From assembly GCF_003994255.1 (NCBI RefSeq), contig NZ_ML133856.1, positions 1-64,000 of the forward strand: DNA of 64,000 bases, read 5' to 3'. Under the pieces are notes generated by a model that saw nothing but the letters and a program-made list of their open reading frames with translations, did not search any database and was not told the origin of the DNA. A program made the position numbers and the translations under genes. The stretch comes from Brachybacterium paraconglomeratum (GTDB lineage Bacteria > Actinomycetota > Actinomycetes > Actinomycetales > Dermabacteraceae). The stretch's first letter is position 1; each line of letters starts with the position of its first letter. Positions 23,668-31,783 of the stretch are shown piece after piece.

Positions 23668-24606
23668 TCAGCCGACGTCCGAGGGCCTCCGGGCCCGCAA
23701 CGTGAGCAAGGTCGCCTCCGGCGGGGTCAGCAGACGGTAGTTCGAGTACGGGCTCGCGCCCATCCCCGCGCTCACGTTCATCGGCACGCCCTGCCAGTCG
23801 GAGAGGCCGCGGGCCTGCTGCCGGGGCAGGTCGCAGTTCGTGACCAGCGCGCCGATGCCGGGAAGGCGGAGCTGGCCGCCGTGGGTGTGCCCGGCGAGGA
23901 TCAGCTCCGCGCCGTCGGCGACGAAGGCGTCGAGCACGCGGCGGTAGGGGGCGTGCGCGACGCCCACCTGGAGCACGTTGCCGTGCTCGGGCGTGCGCGG
24001 CGCCGGAGAGGGTGGGGCGGGCATCCGGTCGCGCTCGAGATGGGGGTCGTCGACCCCGGCCAGACGCACCTCCAGGCCGCCGAGCTCGATCGTGGCACGG
24101 GTGTTGGTCAGGTCCTTCCAGCCGTGCTCCGAGAGGCGTGCGGCGAGCTCCGCGGTGGGCAGCGTCGGCTCCCGGGGCTCGGTGAGCCCGGCGGGCCGCG
24201 GATCCGGCAGCAGATACCTGGCGGGGTTCTTCGGCATCGGCGCGAACATGTCGTTCGAGCCCATCACGAAGGCGCCGGGCCGGCGCAGCAGGGGCTCGAT
24301 CGCCTCGGCGAGGGCCGGGACCGCGGCCGCGGAGGCGATGTTGTCGCCCGTGTCGATCACCAGGTGCGGGCGCAGGCTCTCGAGGTGCTCGAGGAAGGCG
24401 AGCTTGCGGTGCTGCTCCGGCAGCAGGTGGATGTCGCTGATGTGCAGCACCCGTCGCGTGCGCGCGCCCGGCGGCAGGATCCGCAGCTCGGCCTCGCGCA
24501 GCGTGTACCGATGGATCTCGACATGGCGGGCCCAGACGTGGGCGGCCCCGGCGAGCCCGAGCCCGAGCCCGCCGAGCGCACCGGCGGCCGCGAGCGCGGG
24601 CCTCAC
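23668..24606 (-). CDS. Membrane-anchored metallophosphoesterase
   Basis: A 312-residue calcineurin-like phosphoesterase. An N-terminal hydrophobic segment (about residues 3-25) is followed by the metal-binding motifs ISDIHLLP, DTGDN, GSND and AGHTHGGQLRLP, in order. The enzyme type acts on phosphodiesters such as lipid headgroups (YkuE/LpxH-like members), but the substrate is not readable here. GTG 24606 is favoured over GTG 24618 because GAGGAG precedes it at good spacing; it starts 1 nt after the ponA stop, so the pair is coupled. The ponA-metallophosphoesterase pair beside whiB4 matches the order I recall from M. tuberculosis (Rv3681c-Rv3683). Confidence 0.85.
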   Translation of the reverse strand: MRPALAAAGALGGLGLGLAGAAHVWARHVEIHRYTLREAELRILPPGARTRRVLHISDIHLLPEQHRKLAFLEHLESLRPHLVIDTGDNIASAAAVPALAEAIEPLLRRPGAFVMGSNDMFAPMPKNPARYLLPDPRPAGLTEPREPTLPTAELAARLSEHGWKDLTNTRATIELGGLEVRLAGVDDPHLERDRMPAPPSPAPRTPEHGNVLQVGVAHAPYRRVLDAFVADGAELILAGHTHGGQLRLPGIGALVTNCDLPRQQARGLSDWQGVPMNVSAGMGASPYSNYRLLTPPEATLLTLRARRPSDVG

Positions 24607-24607
24607 C

Positions 24608-27007
24608 TCACTCCTCACCGGAGGACTCGCGGATCACGACGGGACGGCCCTCGGGCAGCTCGGTGCCCGCCGGCGGGTCGGTGTCGATCGCATGGCCGGC
24701 ACCGATCTCGCCGTGCGGCGCCTGCTCGATCCGCACGGAGTAGCCGGCCGCCTCGAGCGCGGCGCGGGCCTGCTCGATCGGCATGCCGCCGACGTCGGGC
24801 ACCTTCCCCTTCTCGACCGCGTCGCCCGCGGCGCTGTCCGTCGGGGCGGGGGCGGCGGGGAAGGGCTCGCCGGGGAGCCCCTCGTGCACCCGGGTCATGT
24901 ACTCCTGCCAGGTGGGCAGGGAGACCGTGTTGCCCCAGACGCTGCCGCTGCGGAGCATCTCCCCGTCGACGTCGAAGCCGCCGGGACGGATGTTCGACTG
25001 CGGGTGGCCGAACCACACCGCGGTGGACATCTGGCGGGTGAAGCCGACGTACCAGGTGTGGAACTGCGAGCCGGAGGTGCCGGTCTTGCCGCCCGCGGCG
25101 TGGCCGGGGATCGTCTTGCCCTTGCCGGTCGCGCGCGGGTCCTCGAGGTCCTGCTGGAGCACCCAGGCCATCGTGTCGGCGACCTCCTTCTCGACCGCCT
25201 GGTGGCACTGGGCGCCGGAGATCTCCATCGCCTCGCCGTTGCGGTCGACGACCTCGGTGATCGCCTGGGGCGAGCAGAAGGTGCCGCCCGAGGCGTAGGT
25301 CGCGTAGGCCGAGGCCATGTCCAGCGCCGAGATCCGCAGCTCGCCGAGGACCGCCACGGAGGGTGCCAGCTCGGTGCCGTACAGGTCCTCGATCGGCATG
25401 TCCCAGGTGGCGGGGTCGTAGGGGTTGTAGGTCGCGGGGACCACGCCGATGTCGCGCGCCGTCTCCGCGATGCCGCACAGGTCGAGCTGGCGGGCCATGT
25501 TCGCGTACGAGGTGTTGATCGAGAACTTCGTCGAGTTCAGCACCGTCTCCATCGGCGCGATCGGCACGGAGACCGCGTTGTCCGGGTTGTAGCCGGGGTT
25601 CTCGCGCCAGGCGCCGCGCGGCAGGCACTCCGCCGGGAAGCTCGACATCGACTCGCGCGTGGTGCTCACCCGGTCGTCGATGCTCCGCCCGCTCTCGAGC
25701 CAGTTCTGCAGCACGAAGGGTTTGAAGGTCGAGCCGACGGGGAAGCCGCTGCCGCCGCCGAGGGCCTGCGGCACGTTGTAGTTGATCGCGGTCTCGCCGG
25801 GCTGGGAGTCCTCGTGCGGGTTGAAGGTGCGGTTCTCCGCCATCGTGAGGATCTTGCCGGTGCCCGGCTCGACGGTGACGATCGAGTGGCCGAAGCCGTG
25901 CTGGGAGTCGCCGGGGACCTTGCGCTGGAGGATGTCCACCGCTGCGGCCTGCGTGTTCGGGTCCAGCGTGGTCCTGATCGTGAGCCCGCCGCCGTAGAGC
26001 AGCTTGCGCCGCTCCTCGTAGGTGGGGGCGAAGTTCGGGTCGTTGAGCAGGGAGCGCGTGACGTAGTCGCAGAAGAACCCGCTCGTGCCCGCGTCGGCGC
26101 AGCCGGCCCGCACGTTCTGGATCTGCAGCATCTCCTCGACGGGCTGGGAGGTGTACTGCTCGTACTCCTCCTCGGTCACGAAGCCCTCGCGCTTCATGTC
26201 CGCGAGCACCTCGTTGCGGCGCTTCTCGCCCGCCTCGGGATGGGCGACCGGGTCGTACTGGTTCGGGCCGTTGGTGATGCCGGCCAGGAGCGCGGCCTCG
26301 CCGGGGTTGAGGTCCTTCGCGCTCTTGGAGAAGTAGTGGCGCGAGCCCGTCTCGACGCCGTACTGGGAGGGGCCGAACTGCGCCACGTTCAGGTAGGCGT
26401 TGAGGATCTCGTCCTTGCTCCACCGCTTCTCGAGCGAGATCGCGAGCTTCGCCTCGCGCAGCTTGCGGCCGTAGCTCTGCTCGGTCGCGGCGAGCTGATC
26501 CTCCTGGTCGCCGCGCTGCACGGCGTCCATGAGCAGCGCGTTCTTCACGTACTGCTGGGTGAGCGTCGAGCCGCCCTGCGTCGCGCCGCCCGCGGCGTTC
26601 GAGGCGAAGGCGCGGACCAGGCCCTTGGGGTCCACGCCGCCGTGCTCGTAGAAGCGGCGGTCCTCGACCGCGATCACCGCGTTCTGCATGTGGGGCGAGA
26701 TCTCCTCGATCGGCACCATGATGCGGTTCTCGGTGTAGAAGGTCGCCAGCAGCGACCCGTCGGCCGCCTCGATGCGGCTCGCCTCGTTCAGCGGTTCGAC
26801 CTCGAGCTCGCTGGGGTAGGACTCGAAGAGGTCCACCCCGTCCTCGGCGACGGCCGAGGTCGCCGAGACCGCGGGGAGGAAGAACGCCGCGAGCAGGACG
26901 CCGGCGAGGGCCGAGACGGCGAGGAGCCCCAGCAGCAGGTAGACGGTCTGCGCCAGGGCGACGGGCAGGGAGCGTCCCGAGCTGGACGCGGGCGAGGTGC
27001 GGGCCAT
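24608..27007 (-). CDS. ponA: Bifunctional penicillin-binding protein with PASTA domain
   Basis: A 799-residue class A PBP that polymerises and crosslinks peptidoglycan at the outer face of the membrane. In order: a short cytoplasmic tail, one transmembrane helix (about 14-47), a GT51 transglycosylase with catalytic Glu in AVEDRRFYEHGGVD and the motif GGSTLTQQYVKNALL, and a transpeptidase with active Ser in STFKPF (about 425), SxN-like SINTSYAN, and KTGTSG. A single C-terminal PASTA domain follows (VPDVGGMPIEQARAALEAAG). Start ATG 27007 is leaderless (TACTGT 6 nt upstream). The context (whiB4 upstream, metallophosphoesterase downstream) fits the PonA2 branch. Confidence 0.92.
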   Translation of the reverse strand: MARTSPASSSGRSLPVALAQTVYLLLGLLAVSALAGVLLAAFFLPAVSATSAVAEDGVDLFESYPSELEVEPLNEASRIEAADGSLLATFYTENRIMVPIEEISPHMQNAVIAVEDRRFYEHGGVDPKGLVRAFASNAAGGATQGGSTLTQQYVKNALLMDAVQRGDQEDQLAATEQSYGRKLREAKLAISLEKRWSKDEILNAYLNVAQFGPSQYGVETGSRHYFSKSAKDLNPGEAALLAGITNGPNQYDPVAHPEAGEKRRNEVLADMKREGFVTEEEYEQYTSQPVEEMLQIQNVRAGCADAGTSGFFCDYVTRSLLNDPNFAPTYEERRKLLYGGGLTIRTTLDPNTQAAAVDILQRKVPGDSQHGFGHSIVTVEPGTGKILTMAENRTFNPHEDSQPGETAINYNVPQALGGGSGFPVGSTFKPFVLQNWLESGRSIDDRVSTTRESMSSFPAECLPRGAWRENPGYNPDNAVSVPIAPMETVLNSTKFSINTSYANMARQLDLCGIAETARDIGVVPATYNPYDPATWDMPIEDLYGTELAPSVAVLGELRISALDMASAYATYASGGTFCSPQAITEVVDRNGEAMEISGAQCHQAVEKEVADTMAWVLQQDLEDPRATGKGKTIPGHAAGGKTGTSGSQFHTWYVGFTRQMSTAVWFGHPQSNIRPGGFDVDGEMLRSGSVWGNTVSLPTWQEYMTRVHEGLPGEPFPAAPAPTDSAAGDAVEKGKVPDVGGMPIEQARAALEAAGYSVRIEQAPHGEIGAGHAIDTDPPAGTELPEGRPVVIRESSGEE

Positions 27008-27166
27008 GGAACTACAGTACGGCGACCCTCCCCGGAGCGGCCATCAGGCAGGCCGCGCGCGCGGAATCTTCACGAAGCCGATGCCGCGCCGTGACCTGCC
27101 CCGGCGCGACGGGCTCATGTGCGCGTTAGCACGGGCTCCGGCCGCCGTCATGGAGCATCGCGCGTT

Positions 27167-27195
27167 TTGCCATGTGGCGACCGTCTCCATACAGT
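27167..27195 (+). promoter_or_regulatory. Promoter of the whiB gene
   Basis: TTGCCA (27167-27172) and TACAGT (27190-27195) with a 17-nt spacer form a near-ideal housekeeping promoter, giving a leader of about 45 nt before ATG 27246. Confidence 0.65.
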
Positions 27196-27245
27196 GGGGC
27201 GAGGAACGGATCAAGGTCGATCCGGAAGACGGAAGGGGATGGAGA

Positions 27246-27548
27246 ATGACCATCGGGGGAAGCGCCTTCACCGGCGACAGCAGCTGGGCCGCCCGCGGCG
27301 CCTGCGTGACGATGGATCCCGACGGGTTCTTCGTGCAGGGCGCGGAGCAGCACGCCGTCAAGGCGGCCTGCGGAGCGTGCCCGGTGCGCACCGAGTGCCT
27401 GGCCGACGCGCTCGACAACCGCGTCGACTTCGGCGTCTGGGGCGGGATGACCGAGCGGGAGCGGCGACGTCTGCTGCGCCGCCACCCGCACGTCAGCGAC
27501 TGGTCCGCGCTGCTGCGGCGTGCCGAGCAGCAGGCCGTCGGCGGCTGA
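27246..27548 (+). CDS. whiB4: WhiB-family iron-sulfur regulator, WhiB4/WblA-like
   Basis: A 100-residue WhiB-like protein that binds a redox-sensitive 4Fe-4S cluster through four cysteines: one in RGACVTMDPDGFF, then CGACPVRTEC with C-x2-C-x5-C spacing. The segment ALDNRVDFGVWGGMTERERR and the basic RRLLRRHPHVSDW tail are those of the WhiB4/WblA group rather than WhiB1 or WhiB2. WhiB4 in mycobacteria responds to oxidative stress; its function here is inferred. ATG 27246 follows GGATGGAGA. It is divergent from ponA, as in M. tuberculosis, which supports the symbol. Confidence 0.82.
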   Translation: MTIGGSAFTGDSSWAARGACVTMDPDGFFVQGAEQHAVKAACGACPVRTECLADALDNRVDFGVWGGMTERERRRLLRRHPHVSDWSALLRRAEQQAVGG

Positions 27549-27572
27549 CCTCCTCGGACCGGGCTCCCCGGG

Positions 27573-27578
27573 TAGGCT
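27573..27578 (+). promoter_or_regulatory. -10 box of the DUF4177 gene
   Basis: TAGGCT 6 nt before ATG 27585 with no ribosome-binding site; leaderless start of the DUF4177-RidA-MBL gene group. Confidence 0.55.
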
Positions 27579-27584
27579 CGTCCC

Positions 27585-27755
27585 ATGAGCACACTCACCC
27601 GCTGGGAGTACCTGACCGTCCCGCTGCTGATCCACGCGACCAAGCAGATCCTGGACAACTACGGCGACGAGGGCTGGGAGCTGGTCCAGGTCGTGCCGGG
27701 GCCGAACCCGGAGAACCTGGTCGCCTACCTCAAGCGCCCCCGGGTCGAGGGCTGA
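27585..27755 (+). CDS. Small DUF4177 protein
   Basis: A 56-residue protein with the DUF4177 pattern WEYLTVPLL, ILDNYGDEGWELVQVV and a short basic end. The W-E-Y and GWELV blocks are the family hallmark. Function is unknown. Its position between whiB4 and the RidA/MBL genes is conserved in actinobacteria as I recall it. It starts leaderlessly and ends 4 nt before the RidA start, so the three genes to 29099 are probably one transcript. Confidence 0.8.
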   Translation: MSTLTRWEYLTVPLLIHATKQILDNYGDEGWELVQVVPGPNPENLVAYLKRPRVEG

Positions 27756-27759
27756 GCCG

Positions 27760-28266
27760 ATGACCGACGCCGTCCCGGCGCGCAGCCCCCGCACCCGCGC
27801 CCGCCTCGCCGAGCTCGGGCACGCCCTGCCCGAGGTCGCGGCCCCGGTGGCCGCCTACGTGCCGGCCGTCCGGACCGGCTCCCACGTCCACACCTCCGGG
27901 CAGCTGCCCTTCGTGGACGGGGCGCTGCCGCGCACCGGCAAGGTCGGCGCCGAGGTCACGGCCGAGCAGGCCGCCGAGCTCGCCGCGACCTGCTGCCTGA
28001 ACGCCCTCGCCGCCGTGGAGGCGCTCGTGGGCGACCTCGACCAGGTGGTCAGGATCGTGAAGGTGACCGGCTTCGTCGCCTCCGACCCCTCGTTCACGGG
28101 CCAGCCCGCCGTGATCAACGGCGCGAGCACCCTGCTCGGCGAGGTCTTCGGCGAGGCCGGGAGCCATGCCCGCTCCGCCGTGGGCGTGGCCGTGCTGCCC
28201 CTGGACGCCCCGGTCGAGCTCGAGCTCGTCGTCGAGCTCTCCGCGTCTCTCGCCCCCACCGCCTGA
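27760..28266 (+). CDS. RidA (YjgF/YER057c) family protein
   Basis: A 168-residue RidA-like protein. Family text: VRTGSHVHTSGQLPFVDG, CCLNALAAVEALVGDLDQVVRIVKVTGFVAS, and GSHARSAVGVAVLPLDAPVELELVVEL. Members hydrolyse reactive enamine/imine intermediates, although this actinobacterial subgroup is longer at the N-terminus and not proven to do so. ATG 27760 starts 4 nt after the DUF4177 stop. The MBL gene follows after 11 nt. Confidence 0.88.
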   Translation: MTDAVPARSPRTRARLAELGHALPEVAAPVAAYVPAVRTGSHVHTSGQLPFVDGALPRTGKVGAEVTAEQAAELAATCCLNALAAVEALVGDLDQVVRIVKVTGFVASDPSFTGQPAVINGASTLLGEVFGEAGSHARSAVGVAVLPLDAPVELELVVELSASLAPTA

Positions 28267-28277
28267 GCGGGGTCGCG

Positions 28278-29099
28278 ATGGACGAGCATCTCGGGCAGCG
28301 GGCTCCCGATGCCCCGGCGGTCGAGCTGATCGTGGTGCGGGCCGACAACCCCGGCCCCATGACGCTCAGCGGCACCAACAGCCACGTGCTGCGCGACGAG
28401 GGCCAGGTGTGGGTGGTCGATCCCGGCCCGAAGGACCCCGAGCACCTCGCCGAGCTGCTGCTGACCTGCGGCGACGACGCCCGACCGGAGGGTGTGCTGG
28501 TCACCCACCGGCACGCGGACCACGCTGCGGGCGCCGCGACCCTCGCCCGGCAGCTCACCGCCCGCAGCGGCCGGGAGGTGCCGCTGTGGGCGGCCGATCA
28601 GTCCGCCGTGCCCGGTTCGCGTCCGTTGCCCGCGACGCTGATCGGCGACAACGGGACCGTCGGACATGTCATCCACCTGCCCGGGCACACCTCCGACTCC
28701 GTCGGCGTGCTCGTGGAGGGTGGACGGGTGCTGACCGGAGACACGCTCCTGGGCGGCTCCTCGACGGTGATCGTGCCCGAGCACGGCGGCTCGCTCACCG
28801 AGTACCTGCAGTCCCTCGCGATCCTCCACGCCCTCGCCGAGGACGGCCGGATCAGCGCGTTCTTCCCGGGCCACGGCCCGTCCGTCGACTCCCCGCTGGA
28901 GGTGCTCGCCGTCCTCGAGGAGACGATCGCGCACCGCGAGGAGCGGATCGATCAGGTGCGGCGCGCCCGCACCGCCGGGGTGCTCACCCTCGACCGGCTG
29001 CTGCGCGTGGTCTACGGCCCGGACCTGCCCGAGCAGCTGCAGGACGCGGCCCGCTGGAACCTCCGCGCCACCCTCGACCACCTCGCCCAGGAGCGCTGA
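28278..29099 (+). CDS. MBL-fold metallohydrolase (LACTB2-like)
   Basis: A 273-residue metallo-beta-lactamase-fold hydrolase. The metal motif HxHxDH reads HRHADH (in LVTHRHADHAAGA), with further ligands in HLPGHTSDSV and FFPGHGP. The C-terminal winged-helix-like tail (LTLDRLLRVVYGPDLPEQL) is typical of the LACTB2 group, which includes nucleases. The substrate is unknown. It is the last gene of the DUF4177-RidA-MBL unit and is followed by a long bidirectional hairpin before the convergent crp gene. Confidence 0.88.
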   Translation: MDEHLGQRAPDAPAVELIVVRADNPGPMTLSGTNSHVLRDEGQVWVVDPGPKDPEHLAELLLTCGDDARPEGVLVTHRHADHAAGAATLARQLTARSGREVPLWAADQSAVPGSRPLPATLIGDNGTVGHVIHLPGHTSDSVGVLVEGGRVLTGDTLLGGSSTVIVPEHGGSLTEYLQSLAILHALAEDGRISAFFPGHGPSVDSPLEVLAVLEETIAHREERIDQVRRARTAGVLTLDRLLRVVYGPDLPEQLQDAARWNLRATLDHLAQER

Positions 29100-29170
29100 C
29101 CCCGCGCTGCGGCGCTGCGCCGTGACTCCCCCGCGGCTGCGGGCTCCGGGCGCGGCGCTATTGCTCCGGG

Positions 29171-29218
29171 CGGACGAACGGCCCTCCTCCCCGTGCGGGG
29201 AGGAGGGCCGTTCGTCCG
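29171..29218. terminator. 22-bp perfect hairpin between convergent MBL and crp
   Basis: A perfect 22-bp stem with a 4-nt loop (GTGC) in the 162-nt gap between the two convergent stops. It should terminate in both directions. Confidence 0.85.
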
Positions 29219-29261
29219 CGGGCGGAGCGTCGGGCGTCTGCACGCGACGCCCGGGCCCGCC

Positions 29262-29939
29262 TCAGCGGGCGCGGCGGCGCAGGCGCTCCACGTCGGCGAT
29301 GAGGACGGCGCGGGCCTCGAGCCGGATCCAGCCGCGGGAGGCGAAGTCGGCCAGAGCCTTGTTCACCGTCTCGCGGGAGGCGCCGACCAGCTGGGCCAGC
29401 TCCTCCTGGGTCAGGCCGTGGGCGACCATCACGCCGTCGTCGGTCTGACGCCCGAAGCGCTGGGCGAGGTCGAGCACGTTCTTCGCCACGCGACCGGGCA
29501 CATCGGCGAAGACCAGGTCCGCGAGGGACTCGTTGGTCTTGCGCAGACGGCGCGCGAGCGAGGCGAGCAGGTGGCGGCCCACCTCCGGACGCTGCGCGAG
29601 GACGCGGTACAGGTCCTGCTGCGAGAGGGAGTACAGGGTCGACTCGGCAACGACCGTGGCCGTCGCGTTGCGCGGCGCGGGATCGAAGAGGGAGAGCTCG
29701 CCGAGGGTCTCGCCCGGGCCGAGCACCGCGAGCAGGTTCTCGCGGCCGTCGCCCGAGGCGTGGCCGACCTTCACCTTGCCGGAGCCGATGATGAAGAGCC
29801 GGTCGCCCGGATCGCCCTCACGGAAGATGATGGCGCTGCGGTGGTAGTCCTCCTGCTTCATCGACGCCAGGACCGCCTGCTTGCCGTCCTCGTCGAGCGC
29901 GGCGAACAGCGGCGACGACCGTACGATGTTCTCGTCCAC
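29262..29939 (-). CDS. crp: Crp/Fnr-family global regulator (GlxR-like)
   Basis: A 225-residue cAMP-receptor-type regulator, the usual length. The N-terminal cyclic-nucleotide fold has the phosphate-binding cassette GETLGELSLFDPAPRNATAT (about residues 73-92). The long dimer helix is followed by a C-terminal HTH (LTQEELAQLVGASRETVNKA). It closely resembles actinobacterial GlxR/Crp proteins that control carbon and central metabolism. GTG 29939 is fixed by a strong CAGGAGG site. It is divergent from nth, as I recall for Rv3676/Rv3674c. Two candidate Crp-type operators lie in its own upstream region, suggesting autoregulation. Confidence 0.9.
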   Translation of the reverse strand: MDENIVRSSPLFAALDEDGKQAVLASMKQEDYHRSAIIFREGDPGDRLFIIGSGKVKVGHASGDGRENLLAVLGPGETLGELSLFDPAPRNATATVVAESTLYSLSQQDLYRVLAQRPEVGRHLLASLARRLRKTNESLADLVFADVPGRVAKNVLDLAQRFGRQTDDGVMVAHGLTQEELAQLVGASRETVNKALADFASRGWIRLEARAVLIADVERLRRRAR

Positions 29940-29990
29940 GGAACCTCCTGGATGTGGGGTCCCGATCTTCCGGGACCGTGCTGTGCAACC

Positions 29991-30006
29991 TGTGGCGGTC
30001 GCCACG
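29991..30006. promoter_or_regulatory. Candidate Crp/GlxR operator upstream of crp
   Basis: TGTGGCGGTCGCCACG has TGTGG-N6-CCACG symmetry, close to the TGTGA-N6-TCACA consensus with the right 16-bp length. It lies 52-67 nt upstream of the crp start. Confidence 0.45.
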
Positions 30007-30012
30007 TTCAGC

Positions 30013-30028
30013 GGTGGCGGCTGTCACA
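30013..30028. promoter_or_regulatory. Second Crp-like half-site pair in the crp-nth gap
   Basis: GGTGGCGGCTGTCACA contains one perfect TCACA half (TGTGA on the minus strand) and one degenerate half at N6 spacing, 7 nt from the first candidate operator. Confidence 0.35.
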
Positions 30029-30095
30029 TGATGGTCAAACACTATCGCGCTCGCGGCGTCATGGCCCATCACCGAGGAAGGGAGACGTCTCCGGC

Positions 30096-30791
30096 ATGTC
30101 GAGCAGGTCGTCCCGCCGCCCCGCCGCGGCCGCCTCCGGGGCCCCCGCCGACGCGGGTCTCGTCGCGGCCCGGCTCGAGCGCCTCCACGTCGGTGCGCGC
30201 ACCGAGCTCGACCACCGCGACGCCTTCGAACTCCTGGTCGCGACGGTGCTCTCCGCGCAGACGACCGACGTGCGCGTCAACCAGGTCACCCCCGGACTGT
30301 TCTCCCGCTGGCCCGGTCCGGCCGCTCTCGCCGAGGCCGACGAGGACGCGGTCACCGAGCAGGTGCGCCCGCTCGGAATGGGCGCGACCCGGGCGCGTCG
30401 GATCATCGGCCTCTCCCGTGCGCTGCTCGTGGACCACGACGGGGAGGTGCCCGACGACCAGGCCGCGCTCGAGCGGCTGCCGGGCGTCGGCCGGAAGACC
30501 GCGCACGTGGTGCGCGGGGCCTGGTTCGGCCGCTCCCTGCTCGCCGTGGACACGCACGTGGGACGGCTCTCGCGCCGGCTCGGCTGGACGACGGCCACCG
30601 ACCCGCGAGCGGTCGAGGAGGACGTCGTGGCGCGGGTGGAGGCCGACGGCACGGGCGCCGACGCCGAGGACCTCACGATGCTCGGGCTGCGCCTGATCCT
30701 CCACGGCCGCCGCGTCTGCACGGCGCGGGCGCCCCGCTGCGGGGAGTGCGTCCTGGCCGACCTCTGCCCGAGCGCGGGGGAGGCGCCATGA
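30096..30791 (+). CDS. nth: Endonuclease III (DNA glycosylase/AP lyase)
   Basis: A 231-residue base-excision-repair enzyme for oxidised pyrimidines. The helix-hairpin-helix LPGVGRKTAHVV includes the catalytic Lys. The catalytic Asp is in AVDTHVGRLSRRLGW. The C-terminal 4Fe-4S loop has C-x6-C-x2-C-x5-C spacing (CTARAPRCGECVLADLC). An Ala/Pro-rich stretch precedes the core. ATG 30096 follows GGAAGGGAG. The NUDIX gene overlaps its stop by 4 nt. Confidence 0.95.
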   Translation: MSSRSSRRPAAAASGAPADAGLVAARLERLHVGARTELDHRDAFELLVATVLSAQTTDVRVNQVTPGLFSRWPGPAALAEADEDAVTEQVRPLGMGATRARRIIGLSRALLVDHDGEVPDDQAALERLPGVGRKTAHVVRGAWFGRSLLAVDTHVGRLSRRLGWTTATDPRAVEEDVVARVEADGTGADAEDLTMLGLRLILHGRRVCTARAPRCGECVLADLCPSAGEAP

Positions 30792-31486
30792 GCACGGCCC
30801 TCCCGTCGGCCGAGGGGCTCCCCGGCGGGGCCGGCTTCCTCGCCCCGCTCGCCGAGCGGGCCCGGCGCGGGGACGTGCTCGTGGACCGTCGGGACGGGCG
30901 CGGCTCCCCTCCGATGCCGACCGACGGCGGGCGGCGCAGCGCCGTGCTCATCCACGTCGCCGGCACGGATCTGGCCGGTGCCCGGCTCGTCCTCGAGGAG
31001 CGCGGCCACCGCCTGCGCTCCCAGCCCGGCCAGTTCTCCCTGCCCGGAGGCAAGCGCGACCCCGGCGACCGCGACGACGTGCACACCGCCCTGCGGGAGG
31101 CGGAGGAGGAGACGGGGCTGGACCCCGCCGACGCGCACGTGCTCGGCGCCTTCGCCCCGATCCCGATGCCCTGGCGCGGTCAGCTCGTGATCCCGGTGCT
31201 GAGCTGGTCCGCCGAGGTCCCGCCGCTCGGGGTGCAGGACCCGATCGAGGTCGAGCGCCTGGTGTGGGCGCCGCTGACCGGGAGCGACTCCCTCGACGAC
31301 GCCGCGCTGCGCCGACGCGGCCGGCTGAACGGGCACGACGTCGGCCCCGTGTTCGAGCTGCCCGAGGACGCCTTCGTCTGGGGCTTCACGGCGATGATCC
31401 TCGAGCAGGTCCTCGCCGGGCTCGGCCTCGACCCCGTCCCGGCTGACGCCCCGACCCGCGAGATCCCGCCCGAGCGTCGCCGCTGA
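30788..31486 (+). CDS. NUDIX CoA pyrophosphatase-like hydrolase
   Basis: A 232-residue NUDIX protein of the CoAse type. The Nudix box reads GGKRDPGDRDD followed by TALREAEEETGL; Asp stands where the general consensus has Glu, as in the CoA pyrophosphatase subgroup. The motif LRSQPGQFSLPGG just before it is the CoAse (UPF0035) signature. It would split CoA and derivatives to 3',5'-ADP and phosphopantetheine. It overlaps nth by ATGA. The nth-NUDIX order is conserved in actinobacteria as I recall (Rv3674c-Rv3672c). Confidence 0.85.
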   Translation: MSTALPSAEGLPGGAGFLAPLAERARRGDVLVDRRDGRGSPPMPTDGGRRSAVLIHVAGTDLAGARLVLEERGHRLRSQPGQFSLPGGKRDPGDRDDVHTALREAEEETGLDPADAHVLGAFAPIPMPWRGQLVIPVLSWSAEVPPLGVQDPIEVERLVWAPLTGSDSLDDAALRRRGRLNGHDVGPVFELPEDAFVWGFTAMILEQVLAGLGLDPVPADAPTREIPPERRR

Positions 31487-31528
31487 GCGGGGGACCGTGC
31501 CGTCCCGTCGAGCAGGGTGCTGCGCTGC

Positions 31529-31582
31529 GCCGTCGACCTGTCGGGTCCTGCCCGCGCCGTCGACCTGTCGGGTCCTGCCCGC
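31529..31582 (+). repeat. Two exact 27-nt tandem repeats upstream of the cold-shock gene
   Basis: The 27-nt unit at 31529-31555 is repeated exactly at 31556-31582, and a shortened third copy starts at 31583. The array lies between the NUDIX stop and the cold-shock promoter. It may be simple slippage or a cluster of binding sites. Confidence 0.75.
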
Positions 31583-31656
31583 GCCGTCCTGTCGGCGCCT
31601 GCGGTGGCCGTCGTCACCTCGCAGGAACCCGCTCGCCGCTGCCGGCCCGCTCGCGA

Positions 31657-31662
31657 TAGCAT
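31657..31662 (+). promoter_or_regulatory. Candidate -10 box of the cold-shock gene
   Basis: TAGCAT in GCGATAGCATGG would give a leader of about 115 nt before GTG 31784, in line with the long leaders typical of cold-shock genes. Confidence 0.4.
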
Positions 31663-31783
31663 GGAGTGTTGCCGGACCCGCTCCGGCAGCCTCCCGGGTG
31701 GAGGCGGCCGGCACGCCGGTCCGCACGCGCCCGGGATCCGAGAATCGCCCCACGACGACCACCAGATGAGGAATGGGATCCAG

